Shown: positions 16,465-25,611, counted from the first letter of the stretch. The stretch is 32,476 nt of DNA from Clostridia bacterium (GCA_017397175.1 JAFQKA010000044.1:1-32476), one strand, 5' to 3'. Made by a program: numbers and translations. Notes: generated by a model from the sequence alone, not told the origin.

Positions 16465-17168
16465 TACTTGTAATACGCCGTTGGCAGTCTGTCGGCAAAG
16501 AGGTGCGGAGTTCCCGAAAACTGACTTATGACAGGGATGACGTCACCCGATTTGTCAGCAAAGCTGATGCACGTTACCCCTGTATGGCAAATGGAAAAGC
16601 GAGTGGAGAACTGAGGGTAGGGAATGTCGAGAATGGAGCTTAAAAAGATGCCACCAAAACCGCCGTGGGCAAAGAGCGCCACGTTGTCGTCGTTTGGTCT
16701 TGTTGCATGGAAAAGACGGTTCTTTCTGTCGTGCTCATAGCCGAGTGACGCAAAGAATTCGTCTATTTGATTTCTGAAAAAATCAAAATGCTCACCGAAA
16801 TTAAATTTTGCAAGATCGGGGTGCTCGTACCACTTGTCACCCAAAGCAAAGACCTCGGGGGAAACCAGAATGTTTCTGAATTGATCGCTCTGCTCGATCC
16901 AACGGCGCTTGCCGTCGGCAAATTCTACCGAAAATCTTTCCCAAGCGTGCTTTTCGTTGGTAAAATCAAGCTGCGTGATCTCTTTTTTGAGCACTTCCGC
17001 CGTAGGCGTTGCGGTCTGGATCGCGCGTGTAGACGTGGACGAGAAGATCTTGTCTATCTTGCACCCTGCCATGAAGCGCGAGACCGATTCTGCCTGACGG
17101 TGCCCTAAGGGAGTAAGCTGATCGGGGTTGTATATGGGGTCTCCGTGTCTGACGTAGTAAAAAACCAT
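16464..17168 (-). CDS. Histidine phosphatase family protein
   Basis: A 234-aa phosphatase of the phosphoglycerate-mutase-like superfamily. The phospho-accepting RHG motif is at residues 7-9 (FYYVRHGDP), followed by LTPLGHRQAESV; the second active-site histidine is in ALFAHGGFGG. The start at 17168 is set by AAGGAGA just upstream and by the motif sitting at the usual distance from the N-terminus; the reading frame stays open upstream through the promoter, but that part is not coding. It is too short and divergent to be called a glycolytic mutase; general phosphatase activity on a small metabolite is the reasonable reading. It is first in a two-gene unit with the MBL-fold hydrolase and divergent from the pyrimidine operon. 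Confidence 0.88.
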   Translation of the reverse strand: MVFYYVRHGDPIYNPDQLTPLGHRQAESVSRFMAGCKIDKIFSSTSTRAIQTATPTAEVLKKEITQLDFTNEKHAWERFSVEFADGKRRWIEQSDQFRNILVSPEVFALGDKWYEHPDLAKFNFGEHFDFFRNQIDEFFASLGYEHDRKNRLFHATRPNDDNVALFAHGGFGGIFLSSILDIPYPQFSTRFSICHTGVTCISFADKSGDVIPVISQFSGTPHLFADRLPTAYYK

Positions 17169-17201
17169 TGCTATATGTCTCCTTTGTACTTTATTGACAA
17201 A

Positions 17202-17230
17202 ATTATACGCCAAAAAAGCCGCGCTGTCAA
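17202..17230 (-). promoter_or_regulatory. Consensus promoter for the histidine phosphatase unit
   Basis: On the minus strand TTGACA (17230-17225), a 17-base spacer and TATAAT (17207-17202), 33 bases before the ATG. It is divergent from the pyr promoter, with the two -35 boxes about 58 bases apart. Confidence 0.85.
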
Positions 17231-17287
17231 GCAATAAAACAAAGATTAAAAAAATAACGAAAAGGAACAGATTTTTGCCTTTTTCTG

Positions 17288-17316
17288 TTGACAAAAACAT
17301 TGAAACGTGATATAAT
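17288..17316 (+). promoter_or_regulatory. Consensus promoter of the pyrimidine operon
   Basis: TTGACA at 17288-17293, a 17-base spacer and TATAAT at 17311-17316. Initiation near 17323 would give a leader of about 115 nt before pyrC, long enough to hold a regulatory RNA. Confidence 0.87.
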
Positions 17317-17333
17317 AACAAAAATTGAGTTGG

Positions 17334-17418
17334 GGCAGATGGTCAACGCAATTTAGAGCGAAATAAGACTTTAAAATTACCTTCGCATGAAAGGTAGTGT
17401 CGTTGCGCGTTTTCTGCC
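17334..17418 (+). ncRNA. Possible structured leader of the pyr operon, family not recognised
   Basis: Three nested helices can form: GGCAGA (17334-17339) with TCTGCC (17413-17418); CGCAA (17347-17351) with TTGCG (17403-17407), extendable by AA with TT past a small bulge; and a terminal hairpin TACCTT (17378-17383) with AAGGTA (17391-17396). The 3' side ends 12 bases before the GGGAGAG ribosome binding site. No PyrR-binding consensus and no U-tract terminator is seen, and it does not match any riboswitch I know. The helices are short, so chance folding is possible. Confidence 0.4.
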
Positions 17419-17438
17419 TTTCGGGAAGTGGGAGAGTT

Positions 17439-18656
17439 ATGAAAATGAAGATCGACAATGCAATTTTGAATAACAGCCAGCTGCTTTCCATAAGTGTCTC
17501 TAAAGCTTATGAGGGCGGCGTTTTTTGTCCCATTTTTTCCACCGATGGTAAATACGTTATTTTTCCCGGTCTTTGTGATGTACACGTTCATCTCAGAGAG
17601 CCGGGTTTTTCTTATAAAGAAACGATAAAGACGGGTACAATGGCGGCGGCAAGAGGCGGATATAGTACGGTATGCTCTATGCCGAACCTCAATCCCGTTC
17701 CCGACAGCGCCGAAAACCTCCAAAAGCAGCTTGATATTATCGAAAGAGACGCTTGTATCAACGTTATTCCTTACGGGTCGATCACAAAGCGTCAGCAGGG
17801 AGAAGAGCTTTCCGATATGGCGAATATGGCGGATCACGTCTGCGCCTTTTCGGACGACGGACGCGGTGTGCAGAACGACGGCATGATGAGGTCCGCAATG
17901 CTTGAGGCCAAAAGGCTCGATAAGATGATAGTTGCTCACTGCGAGGTCAATTCACTGCTCGAGGGTGGATATATCCACAAAGGAAAATATGCAGCCGAAC
18001 ACGGTCACAGAGGGATCTGCTCTGCAAGCGAATACGAGCAGATAAAACGCGATATTGAGCTTGTCGAGGAGACGGGCGTCGCCTATCACGTTTGCCACAT
18101 TTCATGCCGAGAAAGCGTGGAGGCGATACGCGAAGCGAAAAAACGCGGAGTTGATATAACATGTGAAACGGGACCTCACTATCTTGTTCTTTGCGACGAT
18201 GATCTGCAGGAGGACGGCCGATTCAAAATGAATCCGCCGCTGCGAAGTGCCGACGACAGGGAAGCACTGATAGAGGGTATCGTAGATGGCACCGTTGACA
18301 TGATCGCCACCGACCATGCGCCCCACTCTGCAGAGGAAAAATCAAGGGGACTTGAAAAGAGCGCGTTTGGTATCGTTGGTATCGAAACTGCCTTTTCGAT
18401 CATGTATACCCACCTGGTAAAAACGGGAAAAATTACCATGGAGCGGCTGTGTGAGCTTATGTGCATAGCTCCGAGGGAGCGTTTCGGCTTCAAATATGAT
18501 AACAGCTACTCGGTTTTCGAGCTTGAAACTCCATACACGGTCGACCCGGAAAAGTTCGCGTCCATGGGACGCAGTACTCCCTTTACGGGAGCCGAGCTTT
18601 ACGGCAGATGCGTGCTGAACGTCATCGACGGCAAGACCGTTTACAGCGAGATTTAA
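17439..18656 (+). CDS. pyrC: Dihydroorotase
   Basis: Catalyses reversible ring closure of carbamoyl-aspartate to dihydroorotate, step three of UMP synthesis. The 405-aa protein is of the amidohydrolase superfamily class found in Gram-positive bacteria. The metal-binding D-x-H-x-H is in LCDVHVHLREPG (H49, H51), with R53 for substrate; AHCEVN and VCHISC hold further ligand histidines, and the catalytic aspartate is D292 in ATDHAPH. The start at 17439 follows GGGAGAG closely; the ATG at 17445 is equally possible and has better spacing. It is the first gene of the pyr operon, behind a consensus promoter and a long leader that may control the operon. The next gene, carB, starts 37 bases later. Confidence 0.95.
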   Translation: MKMKIDNAILNNSQLLSISVSKAYEGGVFCPIFSTDGKYVIFPGLCDVHVHLREPGFSYKETIKTGTMAAARGGYSTVCSMPNLNPVPDSAENLQKQLDIIERDACINVIPYGSITKRQQGEELSDMANMADHVCAFSDDGRGVQNDGMMRSAMLEAKRLDKMIVAHCEVNSLLEGGYIHKGKYAAEHGHRGICSASEYEQIKRDIELVEETGVAYHVCHISCRESVEAIREAKKRGVDITCETGPHYLVLCDDDLQEDGRFKMNPPLRSADDREALIEGIVDGTVDMIATDHAPHSAEEKSRGLEKSAFGIVGIETAFSIMYTHLVKTGKITMERLCELMCIAPRERFGFKYDNSYSVFELETPYTVDPEKFASMGRSTPFTGAELYGRCVLNVIDGKTVYSEI

Positions 18657-18693
18657 AACAACTTTATATATACGTACAAAGGAGAAAAGAAAG

Positions 18694-21600
18694 ATGCCAA
18701 AGAGACAGGATTTGAAAAAGGTAATGGTGATCGGCTCCGGCCCTATCGTTATAGGTCAGGCGGCTGAATTTGACTATGCGGGAACCCAGGCGTGCCTGGC
18801 GTTAAAGGAAGAGGGATACGAGGTCATTCTCGCCAATTCCAACCCCGCCACGATCATGACTGATACGACCATTGCGGATAAGATATACATGGAGCCTTTG
18901 ACTCTCGAGTATCTGGCGAAGATCATTCGCTACGAGCGTCCCGATGCTATCGTTCCCGGTATCGGCGGCCAGACCGGACTTAATCTTGCTATTCAGCTTG
19001 AGAGAAAGGGTGTTTTGCGCGAGTGCAGAGTAGAGCTTCTCGGAACGTCCAGCAGAAGTATCGAACGCGCCGAAGACAGAGAACTGTTCAAGGAGCTTTG
19101 CGAGGAGATCGGTGAGCCCGTTTGCCCCTCGGATATTGCCGAGAACATGGAGGACGGTATCAGGATCGCGCGTGAGATCGGATACCCCGTAGTTCTTCGT
19201 CCCGCATTTACACTTGGCGGTACGGGCGGCGGCTTTGCCGACAATGAGGAGGAGCTGAAGGAGCTTTTAAAGAACGGTCTGAAGCTTTCTCCCGTTCATC
19301 AGGTCTTGGTTGAAAAGAGCATCAAGGGCTATAAGGAGATCGAGTTTGAGGTAATGCGTGACGGAAACGACACTGCTATCGCTATCTGCGACATGGAAAA
19401 CATCGACCCCGTAGGCGTACACACAGGAGACTCCGTGGTGGTTTGCCCCTGCCAGACAATTTCACGCGAGGATTACACAATGCTTCGAGACAGCGCGCTG
19501 AAAATCATTCGTTCTCTTGAGATCGCAGGCGGCTGTAACGTTCAGTTCGCGCTTGACCCCAACTCTTCAAATTACTATGTAATCGAGGTAAACCCCCGAG
19601 TTTCCCGTTCCAGCGCACTTGCAAGTAAGGCGAGCGGTTTCCCCATTGCAAGAGTAACCGCAAAGATCGCCGTTGGTATGACCTTGAACGAGATCATGTC
19701 CGCAGGCGACCCTGCGACCTTTGCTCCCACACTTAACTATATCGTAACGAAGATGCCTCGTTTCCCCTTCGATAAGTTCGCAGATGCAAACAATCACCTG
19801 TCCACTCAGATGAAGGCAACGGGCGAGGTAATGAGCATTGGTAAAAACCTTGAGGAGAGCCTTCTCAAGGCGGTCCGCTCTCTCGAGATCGGCGTTTACC
19901 ATCTGCATATGAAGAAGTTTGACAATATGCCTACCGACGAGATGCTCGACTACATCGCCGACGCTACCGACGACCGCTTCTTCGCTATCGCAGAGCTTTT
20001 ACGACGCGGAGTTACAAATAAGCAGATTTTTGACAAGACTCAGATCACCGATTTCTTCATTGAAACTCTTCGCAATATAGTCAATATTGAAAACGAGGTA
20101 AAGGCTGCGCCCTTTAACCGCGACGTGTTGCTCAAGGCTAAGAAGTACGGCTTCTGCGACAGAATTATCGCCGACCTTTGGGGCTCGGACGAGCTGACGG
20201 TCTATAATTACCGTCTCGGCGAAAACGTTCGTCCCGCATATAAGATGATCGACACCTGCGCCGATCAGTTTGAGTTTTACGTTCCTTATCTCTATTCCGC
20301 ATACGAGGGAGAAAACGAGACGAAACGCTCGGACAAAAAGAAGATCATAGTGCTTGGCTCCGGTCCTATCAGAATCGGACAGGGCGTTGAGTTCGACTAT
20401 TCCAGCGTTCACGCTATCATGACCATTCGAGATAACGGCTATGAGGCTATCATCATCAACAACAACCCCGAGACCGTATCGACCGACTATACCTGCTCGG
20501 ACAAGCTCTATTTTGAGCCTCTGACGGTTGAGGACGTTATGAACATAATTGAGCTTGAAAAACCCGATGGCGTTATTGCATCTCTGGGCGGTCAGACTGC
20601 TATCAATCTGGCTGAGCCTCTTACCCGCCGTGGTGTCAAGATCATCGGTACAGACTGCGATGCTATGGACAGAGCAGAAAACCGCGATTCCTTTGAGAAG
20701 ATCCTGATCGAGCTTGGTATTCCTCAGCCCGACGGACGTGCCGTTTGTGACGTTGAAAGCGGTGTTGCGGCGGCAAAGGAGATCGGTTATCCCGTGCTTG
20801 TTCGTCCTTCCTTCGTTCTGGGCGGACGCGCTATGCAGATCGTAGCAAACGAGGAACAGCTCCGTTACTACCTGAAGAATGCAGTTGCTATCGACGAGGA
20901 CAGACCCGTTCTTGTTGATAAGTATATCATAGGTAAAGAGGTAGAGGTCGATGCCGTCTGCGACGGTGTGGACGTCTTCGTTCCCGGTATCATGGAGCTT
21001 GTTGAAAGAACGGGTATCCACTCGGGCGACTCTATCAGCGTTTACCCCTCGTTCACTCTTTCCGATAAGGTTAAGGAAACGATCCTTGACTATACAAAGA
21101 GACTTGGTATCGGAATCGGTATCGTGGGACTTTATAACATTCAGTTTATCGTTGATAAGGACGAGAACGTCTACATCATCGAGGTGAATCCCCGTTCCTC
21201 CCGTACAGTTCCTTTCCTTTCCAAGTCCACAGGTTATAGCTTGGCAGATATCGGAACCCTCGTAATTCTCGGCAAATCTCTCCGTGAGCAGGGTCTTGCA
21301 GACCTGAAGCCTGTTGATCGTGAAAAGTGGTACGTCAAGGTTCCCGCTTTCTCATTCTCCAAGCTCCGCGGAATGGATACCTACCTTTCTCCCGAAATGA
21401 AGTCTACGGGTGAGGCTATCGGCTACGATAAGACCATTAACCGTGCGCTTTACAAGGCTCTCCAGGCGTCGGGCATGACAATTGCCAATTACGGCACCGT
21501 GTTCGTAACAATCGCCGATAAGGATAAGGAAGAAGCTCTTCCTCTTATCCGCCGTTTCTACAATCTCGGATTTAATATCGAGGCAACGAAGGGCACGGCA

Positions 21601-21873
21601 GAATATCTCAAGGATCACGGTATCAGAACCCGCATCAGAAAGAAACTCAGCGAGGGAAGCGAAGAGATCTACGATTCTATCAGACAGGGTTACGTTAACT
21701 ACGTTATCAATACCAGAGACTATTCAAATGAAACCGGTCTCATGTCCGACGGACTTCTTATCCGCCGCTGTGCGATCGAAAACGGAGTTACCGTGTTCAC
21801 GGCGCTTGATACGGTAAGAGTTCTGCTTGACGTCCTTGAGGACATCACAATGCAGGTCTCTACGATCAACTGA
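18694..21873 (+). CDS. carB: Carbamoyl-phosphate synthase large subunit
   Basis: The 1059-aa synthetase subunit makes carbamoyl phosphate from bicarbonate, ammonia and two ATP. Two homologous ATP-grasp halves are clear: the first begins KKVMVIGSGPIVIGQAAEFD with VVLRPAFTLGGTGGGF, the second KKIIVLGSGPIRIGQGVEFD (about residue 548) with VLVRPSFVLGGRAMQ. The C-terminal segment (about 930-1059) is the MGS-like allosteric domain, where UMP or IMP would bind. Length is normal. The glutaminase subunit carA, usually just upstream, is not in this window, so either it is elsewhere or the enzyme uses free ammonia. The start at 18694 has AAAGGAG upstream. It lies between pyrC and pyrK in the operon; a hairpin follows. 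Confidence 0.97.
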   Translation: MPKRQDLKKVMVIGSGPIVIGQAAEFDYAGTQACLALKEEGYEVILANSNPATIMTDTTIADKIYMEPLTLEYLAKIIRYERPDAIVPGIGGQTGLNLAIQLERKGVLRECRVELLGTSSRSIERAEDRELFKELCEEIGEPVCPSDIAENMEDGIRIAREIGYPVVLRPAFTLGGTGGGFADNEEELKELLKNGLKLSPVHQVLVEKSIKGYKEIEFEVMRDGNDTAIAICDMENIDPVGVHTGDSVVVCPCQTISREDYTMLRDSALKIIRSLEIAGGCNVQFALDPNSSNYYVIEVNPRVSRSSALASKASGFPIARVTAKIAVGMTLNEIMSAGDPATFAPTLNYIVTKMPRFPFDKFADANNHLSTQMKATGEVMSIGKNLEESLLKAVRSLEIGVYHLHMKKFDNMPTDEMLDYIADATDDRFFAIAELLRRGVTNKQIFDKTQITDFFIETLRNIVNIENEVKAAPFNRDVLLKAKKYGFCDRIIADLWGSDELTVYNYRLGENVRPAYKMIDTCADQFEFYVPYLYSAYEGENETKRSDKKKIIVLGSGPIRIGQGVEFDYSSVHAIMTIRDNGYEAIIINNNPETVSTDYTCSDKLYFEPLTVEDVMNIIELEKPDGVIASLGGQTAINLAEPLTRRGVKIIGTDCDAMDRAENRDSFEKILIELGIPQPDGRAVCDVESGVAAAKEIGYPVLVRPSFVLGGRAMQIVANEEQLRYYLKNAVAIDEDRPVLVDKYIIGKEVEVDAVCDGVDVFVPGIMELVERTGIHSGDSISVYPSFTLSDKVKETILDYTKRLGIGIGIVGLYNIQFIVDKDENVYIIEVNPRSSRTVPFLSKSTGYSLADIGTLVILGKSLREQGLADLKPVDREKWYVKVPAFSFSKLRGMDTYLSPEMKSTGEAIGYDKTINRALYKALQASGMTIANYGTVFVTIADKDKEEALPLIRRFYNLGFNIEATKGTAEYLKDHGIRTRIRKKLSEGSEEIYDSIRQGYVNYVINTRDYSNETGLMSDGLLIRRCAIENGVTVFTALDTVRVLLDVLEDITMQVSTIN

Positions 21874-21886
21874 AACGAAATTGCGA

Positions 21887-21911
21887 GAGGGCAGGTCTGC
21901 GACTTGCCCTC
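21887..21911 (+). other. Stable hairpin between carB and pyrK
   Basis: GAGGGCA (21887-21893) pairs with TGCCCTC (21905-21911), and an inner GTC/GAC with a G-U pair extends it to 11 pairs with a TGC loop. No T run follows, so it is probably not a terminator. It could stabilise or mark processing of the mRNA upstream of pyrK. Confidence 0.6.
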
Positions 21912-21944
21912 CCGAAAAATATCTCCCCGAAAGGAGCAAAAAAG

Positions 21945-22688
21945 ATGACTCAGGTGTTTTACACTGTTGAGATAAACGAAAAAATTGCAAAAAACGTCTA
22001 CAAGCTTGTTCTTATGGGCGACACCTCTGCTATCACAGCCCCCGGACAGTTTGTAAACTTCAAGGTGGAGGGCTGCTACCTCCGCCGCCCGATCTCGGTC
22101 TGTGCCTATGACGAGGGTACGCTCACCGTTATTTATAAGGTGGTAGGACAGGGAACGGAAATAATGGCAGAATGGAAAAAGGGCTGTAAAGTCGATACCC
22201 TTGTGGGGCTCGGCAACGGCTACGATCTTTCCGACTGTGGAGAGAAGCCTCTGCTTATCGGCGGCGGTGTCGGTGTTCCTCCCATGTATCAGCTTTGCAG
22301 AAAGCTCAGAGAGGCAGGAAAGGACGTTCAGGTCATTTTAGGCTTTGGAACAAAGGACGAAGTCTTTTATGAAGATGAATTTAAAGCACTGGGCGCGCAG
22401 GTCTATGTGACCACCGCTGACGGAAGCTACGGCACGCGCGGATTTGTCACCGATGTGATGAAGGATCTTGATTATAGCTATTTCTACACCTGCGGTCCCG
22501 AGCCTATGTTCCGAGCTATCGAGAAAATAGCAAAAACAAGCGGACAGTATAGCTTTGAGGAGCGCATGGGCTGCGGTTTCGGCGCTTGCATGGGATGTTC
22601 CTGTAAGACACTTTACGGAAACAAGCGCATTTGCGTTGACGGTCCCGTTTTACGGAGAGAGGAGATAATATGGCAGACACAAGAGTAA
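21945..22688 (+). CDS. pyrK: Dihydroorotate dehydrogenase B electron-transfer subunit
   Basis: A 247-aa flavo-iron-sulfur protein that passes electrons from PyrD to NAD+. The N-terminal FAD-binding barrel (about 1-95; PGQFVNFKV, LRRPISV) precedes the NAD-binding part (about 100-215; LLIGGGVGVPPMYQLC, YTCGPEPM). The [2Fe-2S] ligands are in the C-terminal C-x4-C-x2-C-x11-C pattern beginning at CGFGACMGC. With PyrD it forms the class 1B heterotetramer typical of Gram-positive anaerobes. The start at 21945 follows AAGGAG. The 3' end overlaps pyrD by 19 bases, so synthesis of the two partners is probably coupled. Confidence 0.95.
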   Translation: MTQVFYTVEINEKIAKNVYKLVLMGDTSAITAPGQFVNFKVEGCYLRRPISVCAYDEGTLTVIYKVVGQGTEIMAEWKKGCKVDTLVGLGNGYDLSDCGEKPLLIGGGVGVPPMYQLCRKLREAGKDVQVILGFGTKDEVFYEDEFKALGAQVYVTTADGSYGTRGFVTDVMKDLDYSYFYTCGPEPMFRAIEKIAKTSGQYSFEERMGCGFGACMGCSCKTLYGNKRICVDGPVLRREEIIWQTQE

Positions 22689-23581
22689 TTTTGTCGGGAC
22701 TTGAGCTTGACAATCCCATTATCCCCGCCAGCGGAACCTTCGGCTTCGGCAAAGAGTTTGCAGAGCTGTACGATATCAACATTCTCGGCAGCTTTTCCTT
22801 CAAGGGAACGACCAAGGATCCCCGTTTCGGAAATCCCACTCCCAGAATTGCGGAATGTACTGCGGGAATGATCAATTCCGTAGGACTTCAGAACCCCGGC
22901 GTGGCTCACGTTAAGGAATTTGAGCTTCCCGAAATGAAGAAGTATTTCCATAAGCCCGTCGTGGCGAATATCAGCGGATTTTCGCTTGAAGATTACGCCT
23001 ATGCTTGTCATGAGATCGACTCAGAGGAGCAGGTGGGCATCATTGAGGTGAATATCAGCTGTCCCAACGTCCACAACGGCGGAATGGCGTTCGGAACCTC
23101 CTGCGACGCGGCATATGAGGTGACAAAGGCAGTAAAGGCCGTTACAACAAAGCCCGTTTACATCAAGCTGTCCCCCAACGTGACCGACATCGTGTCTATC
23201 GCCAAGGCTTGCGAGGAAGCGGGAGCTGACGGAATCTCCATGATCAACACACTTCTTGGCATGAGAATAAATCTCAACACCAAAAAGCCCGTTGTGGCAA
23301 ACAAAATGGGCGGTTTTTCGGGATCTGCCATCTTCCCCGTGGCTGTTCGCATGATTTATCAGGTCTATGAGGCGGTCAAAATACCGATCATCGGCATGGG
23401 CGGCGTTTCAACGGCTCAGGACGTTATAGAAATGATGCTGGCAGGCGCAACTGCAGTGCAGGTGGGCGCGGCAAACCTTGTAAATCCTTACGTTTGCAAG
23501 GAAATCATCGAAGATCTGCCACGTGTTATGGAAAAATACAAAATAAACAAATTATCTGATATTATAGGAGGAGCGCACTAA
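22670..23581 (+). CDS. pyrD: Dihydroorotate dehydrogenase, class 1B catalytic subunit
   Basis: Oxidises dihydroorotate to orotate with FMN; electrons go to NAD+ through PyrK. The 303-aa protein shows the FMN barrel motifs ([60 protein letters not shown]). The catalytic base is the Cys in AFGTSC, as in class 1 enzymes, in place of the Ser of membrane-bound class 2. An AGAGGAG site lies within the 3' end of pyrK. The stop overlaps the start of pyrF by one base (TAATG). Confidence 0.96.
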   Translation: MADTRVILSGLELDNPIIPASGTFGFGKEFAELYDINILGSFSFKGTTKDPRFGNPTPRIAECTAGMINSVGLQNPGVAHVKEFELPEMKKYFHKPVVANISGFSLEDYAYACHEIDSEEQVGIIEVNISCPNVHNGGMAFGTSCDAAYEVTKAVKAVTTKPVYIKLSPNVTDIVSIAKACEEAGADGISMINTLLGMRINLNTKKPVVANKMGGFSGSAIFPVAVRMIYQVYEAVKIPIIGMGGVSTAQDVIEMMLAGATAVQVGAANLVNPYVCKEIIEDLPRVMEKYKINKLSDIIGGAH

Positions 23582-24285
23582 TGGGACGCGACGTAATCGT
23601 TGCCTGCGATTTTGCATCAAAGGCAGACGTAATGAATTTTCTTGATAAGTTTGAGGGCGCAAGCAGAAAGCCCTTCGTGAAGATCGGTATGGAGCTTTAC
23701 TACGCGGAAGGTCCTCAGATCGTCCGCGACATTAAGGCAAGAGGCCATAAGATATTCCTTGACTTGAAGCTTCACGATATTCCCAACACGGTAAAGAAGG
23801 CGATGAAGGTGCTTTCTAATCTTGATGTTGATATGTGCAACCTTCACGCCGCAGGCGCAACTTCCATGATGCAGGGCGCACTTGAAGGCCTTACACGCGA
23901 GGACGGCACCCGTCCGATCCTTATCGCCGTAACACAGCTCACCTCTACCGATCAGGAGACTATGGAGCGCGATCTGCTCATAAAAGAGCCTATTGACAAG
24001 GTGGTAATGCACTATGCTTATACCGCAAAGAACGCAGGTCTTGACGGCGTTGTTTGCTCACCTCTTGAGGCAGGCAAGGTTCACGAGACCTGTGGTAAGG
24101 ATTTTGTTACCGTAACCCCCGGTGTCCGCTTCGCTGACGGTGACGTTGGAGATCAGAAGCGCGTTATGACCCCTGCACAGGCAAAAGAGATCGGCTCAGA
24201 CTACATCGTTGTAGGCAGACCCATCACAGCCGCAGAGGACCCGGTAGCCGCTTACGAGCGTTGCGTGGCTGAATTCGTAGGATGA
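23581..24285 (+). CDS. pyrF: Orotidine 5'-phosphate decarboxylase
   Basis: Converts OMP to UMP, the last step of the pathway. The 234-aa protein has the characteristic catalytic block [11 protein letters not shown] (Asp-x-Lys...Asp), an early VACDFAS motif with the substrate-binding Asp, and the phosphate-binding end [10 protein letters not shown]...YIVVGRPIT. Length and motifs fit the type 1 (short) family. It is preceded by AGGAGG at the end of pyrD, with stop-start overlap, and its own TGA overlaps the ATG of the HAD gene by four bases (ATGA). Confidence 0.96.
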   Translation: MGRDVIVACDFASKADVMNFLDKFEGASRKPFVKIGMELYYAEGPQIVRDIKARGHKIFLDLKLHDIPNTVKKAMKVLSNLDVDMCNLHAAGATSMMQGALEGLTREDGTRPILIAVTQLTSTDQETMERDLLIKEPIDKVVMHYAYTAKNAGLDGVVCSPLEAGKVHETCGKDFVTVTPGVRFADGDVGDQKRVMTPAQAKEIGSDYIVVGRPITAAEDPVAAYERCVAEFVG

Positions 24286-24935
24286 GATTCAACGCCGCAA
24301 TATTTGACCTTGACGGAACCATAATGGATTCCGGAGAGGGAATAGTTCGCTCGGTTGGTTATGCTCTTGACAAAATGGGTGTAAAGGATTACGACGAACG
24401 CTCAAATTACCGCTTTATAGGCCCACCTCTCACTGACAGCTTTATGGAGTACTATTCCATGAGCGAAGAAGAGGCGGCAAGAGCTGTTGCTTATTACCGT
24501 GAGCGCTATTCGGTCACGGGAATATATGAAAGCCATATGTACGACAGTGTAAGAGAGCTTCTTTTGAAACTGAAAGAGTGCGGTGTCAAGCTTTACATCG
24601 GTTCGTCAAAGCCGGAAAAATTTGTCCGAATGATACTTGAAAAGCAGGGAATACTTGACCTTTTCGATTTTGTCGCAGGAGCAACCTTTGACGAATCGAG
24701 AAACAATAAAGAACAAGTTCTGACCTACCTTTTCGAGCAGGTGAAGATCGACCCAAACTCCGCCGTTATGGTGGGAGACAGATACCACGATATTGAGGGT
24801 GCACACTATATGGGTATCCCCTGTATCGCGGTGCTTTACGGCTTTGGAAACGAGACGGAATTCAAAGAACACGGCGCGGAATATATTGCCGCAGATACAG
24901 ACCAAATATTTAAAATAATAACAAGTGAGGAATAA
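24282..24935 (+). CDS. HAD-family phosphatase embedded in the pyr operon
   Basis: A 217-aa haloacid-dehalogenase-type phosphatase resembling phosphoglycolate phosphatase/nucleotidase members with an alpha-helical cap. Motif [11 protein letters not shown] (nucleophile Asp near residue 8), motif [11 protein letters not shown] with the conserved Lys nearby, and motif [14 protein letters not shown] are all intact. The start overlaps pyrF by four bases and the stop is three bases before pyrE, so it is a true member of the operon. HAD enzymes of this subgroup act on nucleotides or sugar phosphates; in this setting dephosphorylation of UMP or OMP, or removal of damaged nucleotides, is a guess from context only. 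Confidence 0.9.
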   Translation: MRFNAAIFDLDGTIMDSGEGIVRSVGYALDKMGVKDYDERSNYRFIGPPLTDSFMEYYSMSEEEAARAVAYYRERYSVTGIYESHMYDSVRELLLKLKECGVKLYIGSSKPEKFVRMILEKQGILDLFDFVAGATFDESRNNKEQVLTYLFEQVKIDPNSAVMVGDRYHDIEGAHYMGIPCIAVLYGFGNETEFKEHGAEYIAADTDQIFKIITSEE

Positions 24936-24938
24936 AAA

Positions 24939-25595
24939 ATGGAAAGCTACAAGAGAGAATTTATACAGTTTCTTGAGGGCGCAGGCGTTCTTAAATTTGG
25001 CGATTTTACAGCAAAGAGCGGACGCAAGATCCCTTATTTTATCAATGCGGGTGACATCAAAACAGGCGACCAGATAGCAAAGCTGGGTGAGTTTTATGCG
25101 AAGGCTTATCTTGATAAGGTGGGCAATAAGCGTACCGTGCTTTACGGCCCTGCATACAAGGGGATCTCCATTGCTGTTGCATCGGCGGTTGCTCTTTCAA
25201 AGAACGGTCTCGACGTGCCCTTCTTCTTTAACCGCAAGGAGGCAAAGGACCATGGCGAAGGCGGCGTATTCGTAGGATATGTTCCGAAGGCAGGCGAGGA
25301 GATCGTTATCACCGAGGACGTTATCACTGCGGGAACGGCTATTCGCGAGAGCATGGCTATTCTCTCGGGACTTGAGGGCGTAAAGGTTGCGGCTACATTC
25401 GTTATGGTAGACCGCAAGGAAAAGGGGCAGACCGAAAGATCCGCCATGTCCGAGGTTGAAGCTGAGTTCGGATTCCCCGTATATTCGGTAGTCGACGTTT
25501 ACGACATCATCGAGTATCTTGAAGAGGACGAAGCAAACCGCGAAAACGTAGACAGAATCAAGAAATACCTTGAAGTAAACGGCGCAAAGGCTTAA
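24939..25595 (+). CDS. pyrE: Orotate phosphoribosyltransferase
   Basis: Joins orotate and PRPP to give OMP. The 218-aa protein has the PRPP-binding loop IVITEDVITAGTAIRES and the flexible catalytic loop region around FNRKEAKDHGEGG. The N-terminus (KFGDFTAKSGRKIPYFINAG) is typical for the family. It starts three bases after the HAD gene with GTGAGGA upstream, and pyrB follows after 16 bases. The order pyrF-HAD-pyrE-pyrB is unusual only for the inserted HAD gene. Confidence 0.96.
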   Translation: MESYKREFIQFLEGAGVLKFGDFTAKSGRKIPYFINAGDIKTGDQIAKLGEFYAKAYLDKVGNKRTVLYGPAYKGISIAVASAVALSKNGLDVPFFFNRKEAKDHGEGGVFVGYVPKAGEEIVITEDVITAGTAIRESMAILSGLEGVKVAATFVMVDRKEKGQTERSAMSEVEAEFGFPVYSVVDVYDIIEYLEEDEANRENVDRIKKYLEVNGAKA

Positions 25596-25611
25596 ATTTT
25601 AAGGAGCAAAT

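Noticed and set aside
16464..17321. Longer histidine phosphatase with an N-terminal membrane segment starting at 17321
   Set aside because: The extra 51 codons cover a consensus promoter on the same strand, and a strong ribosome binding site precedes the ATG at 17168 with the RHG motif right after it.
17334..17438. PyrR-type attenuator in the pyr leader
   Set aside because: No PyrR-binding consensus, no terminator with U run before pyrC and no pyrR gene in the window.
19999..21021. A 340-codon open frame on the minus strand inside carB
   Set aside because: Antisense to the ATP-grasp domain, no ribosome binding site, cysteine-rich nonsense composition; a shadow of carB codon use.
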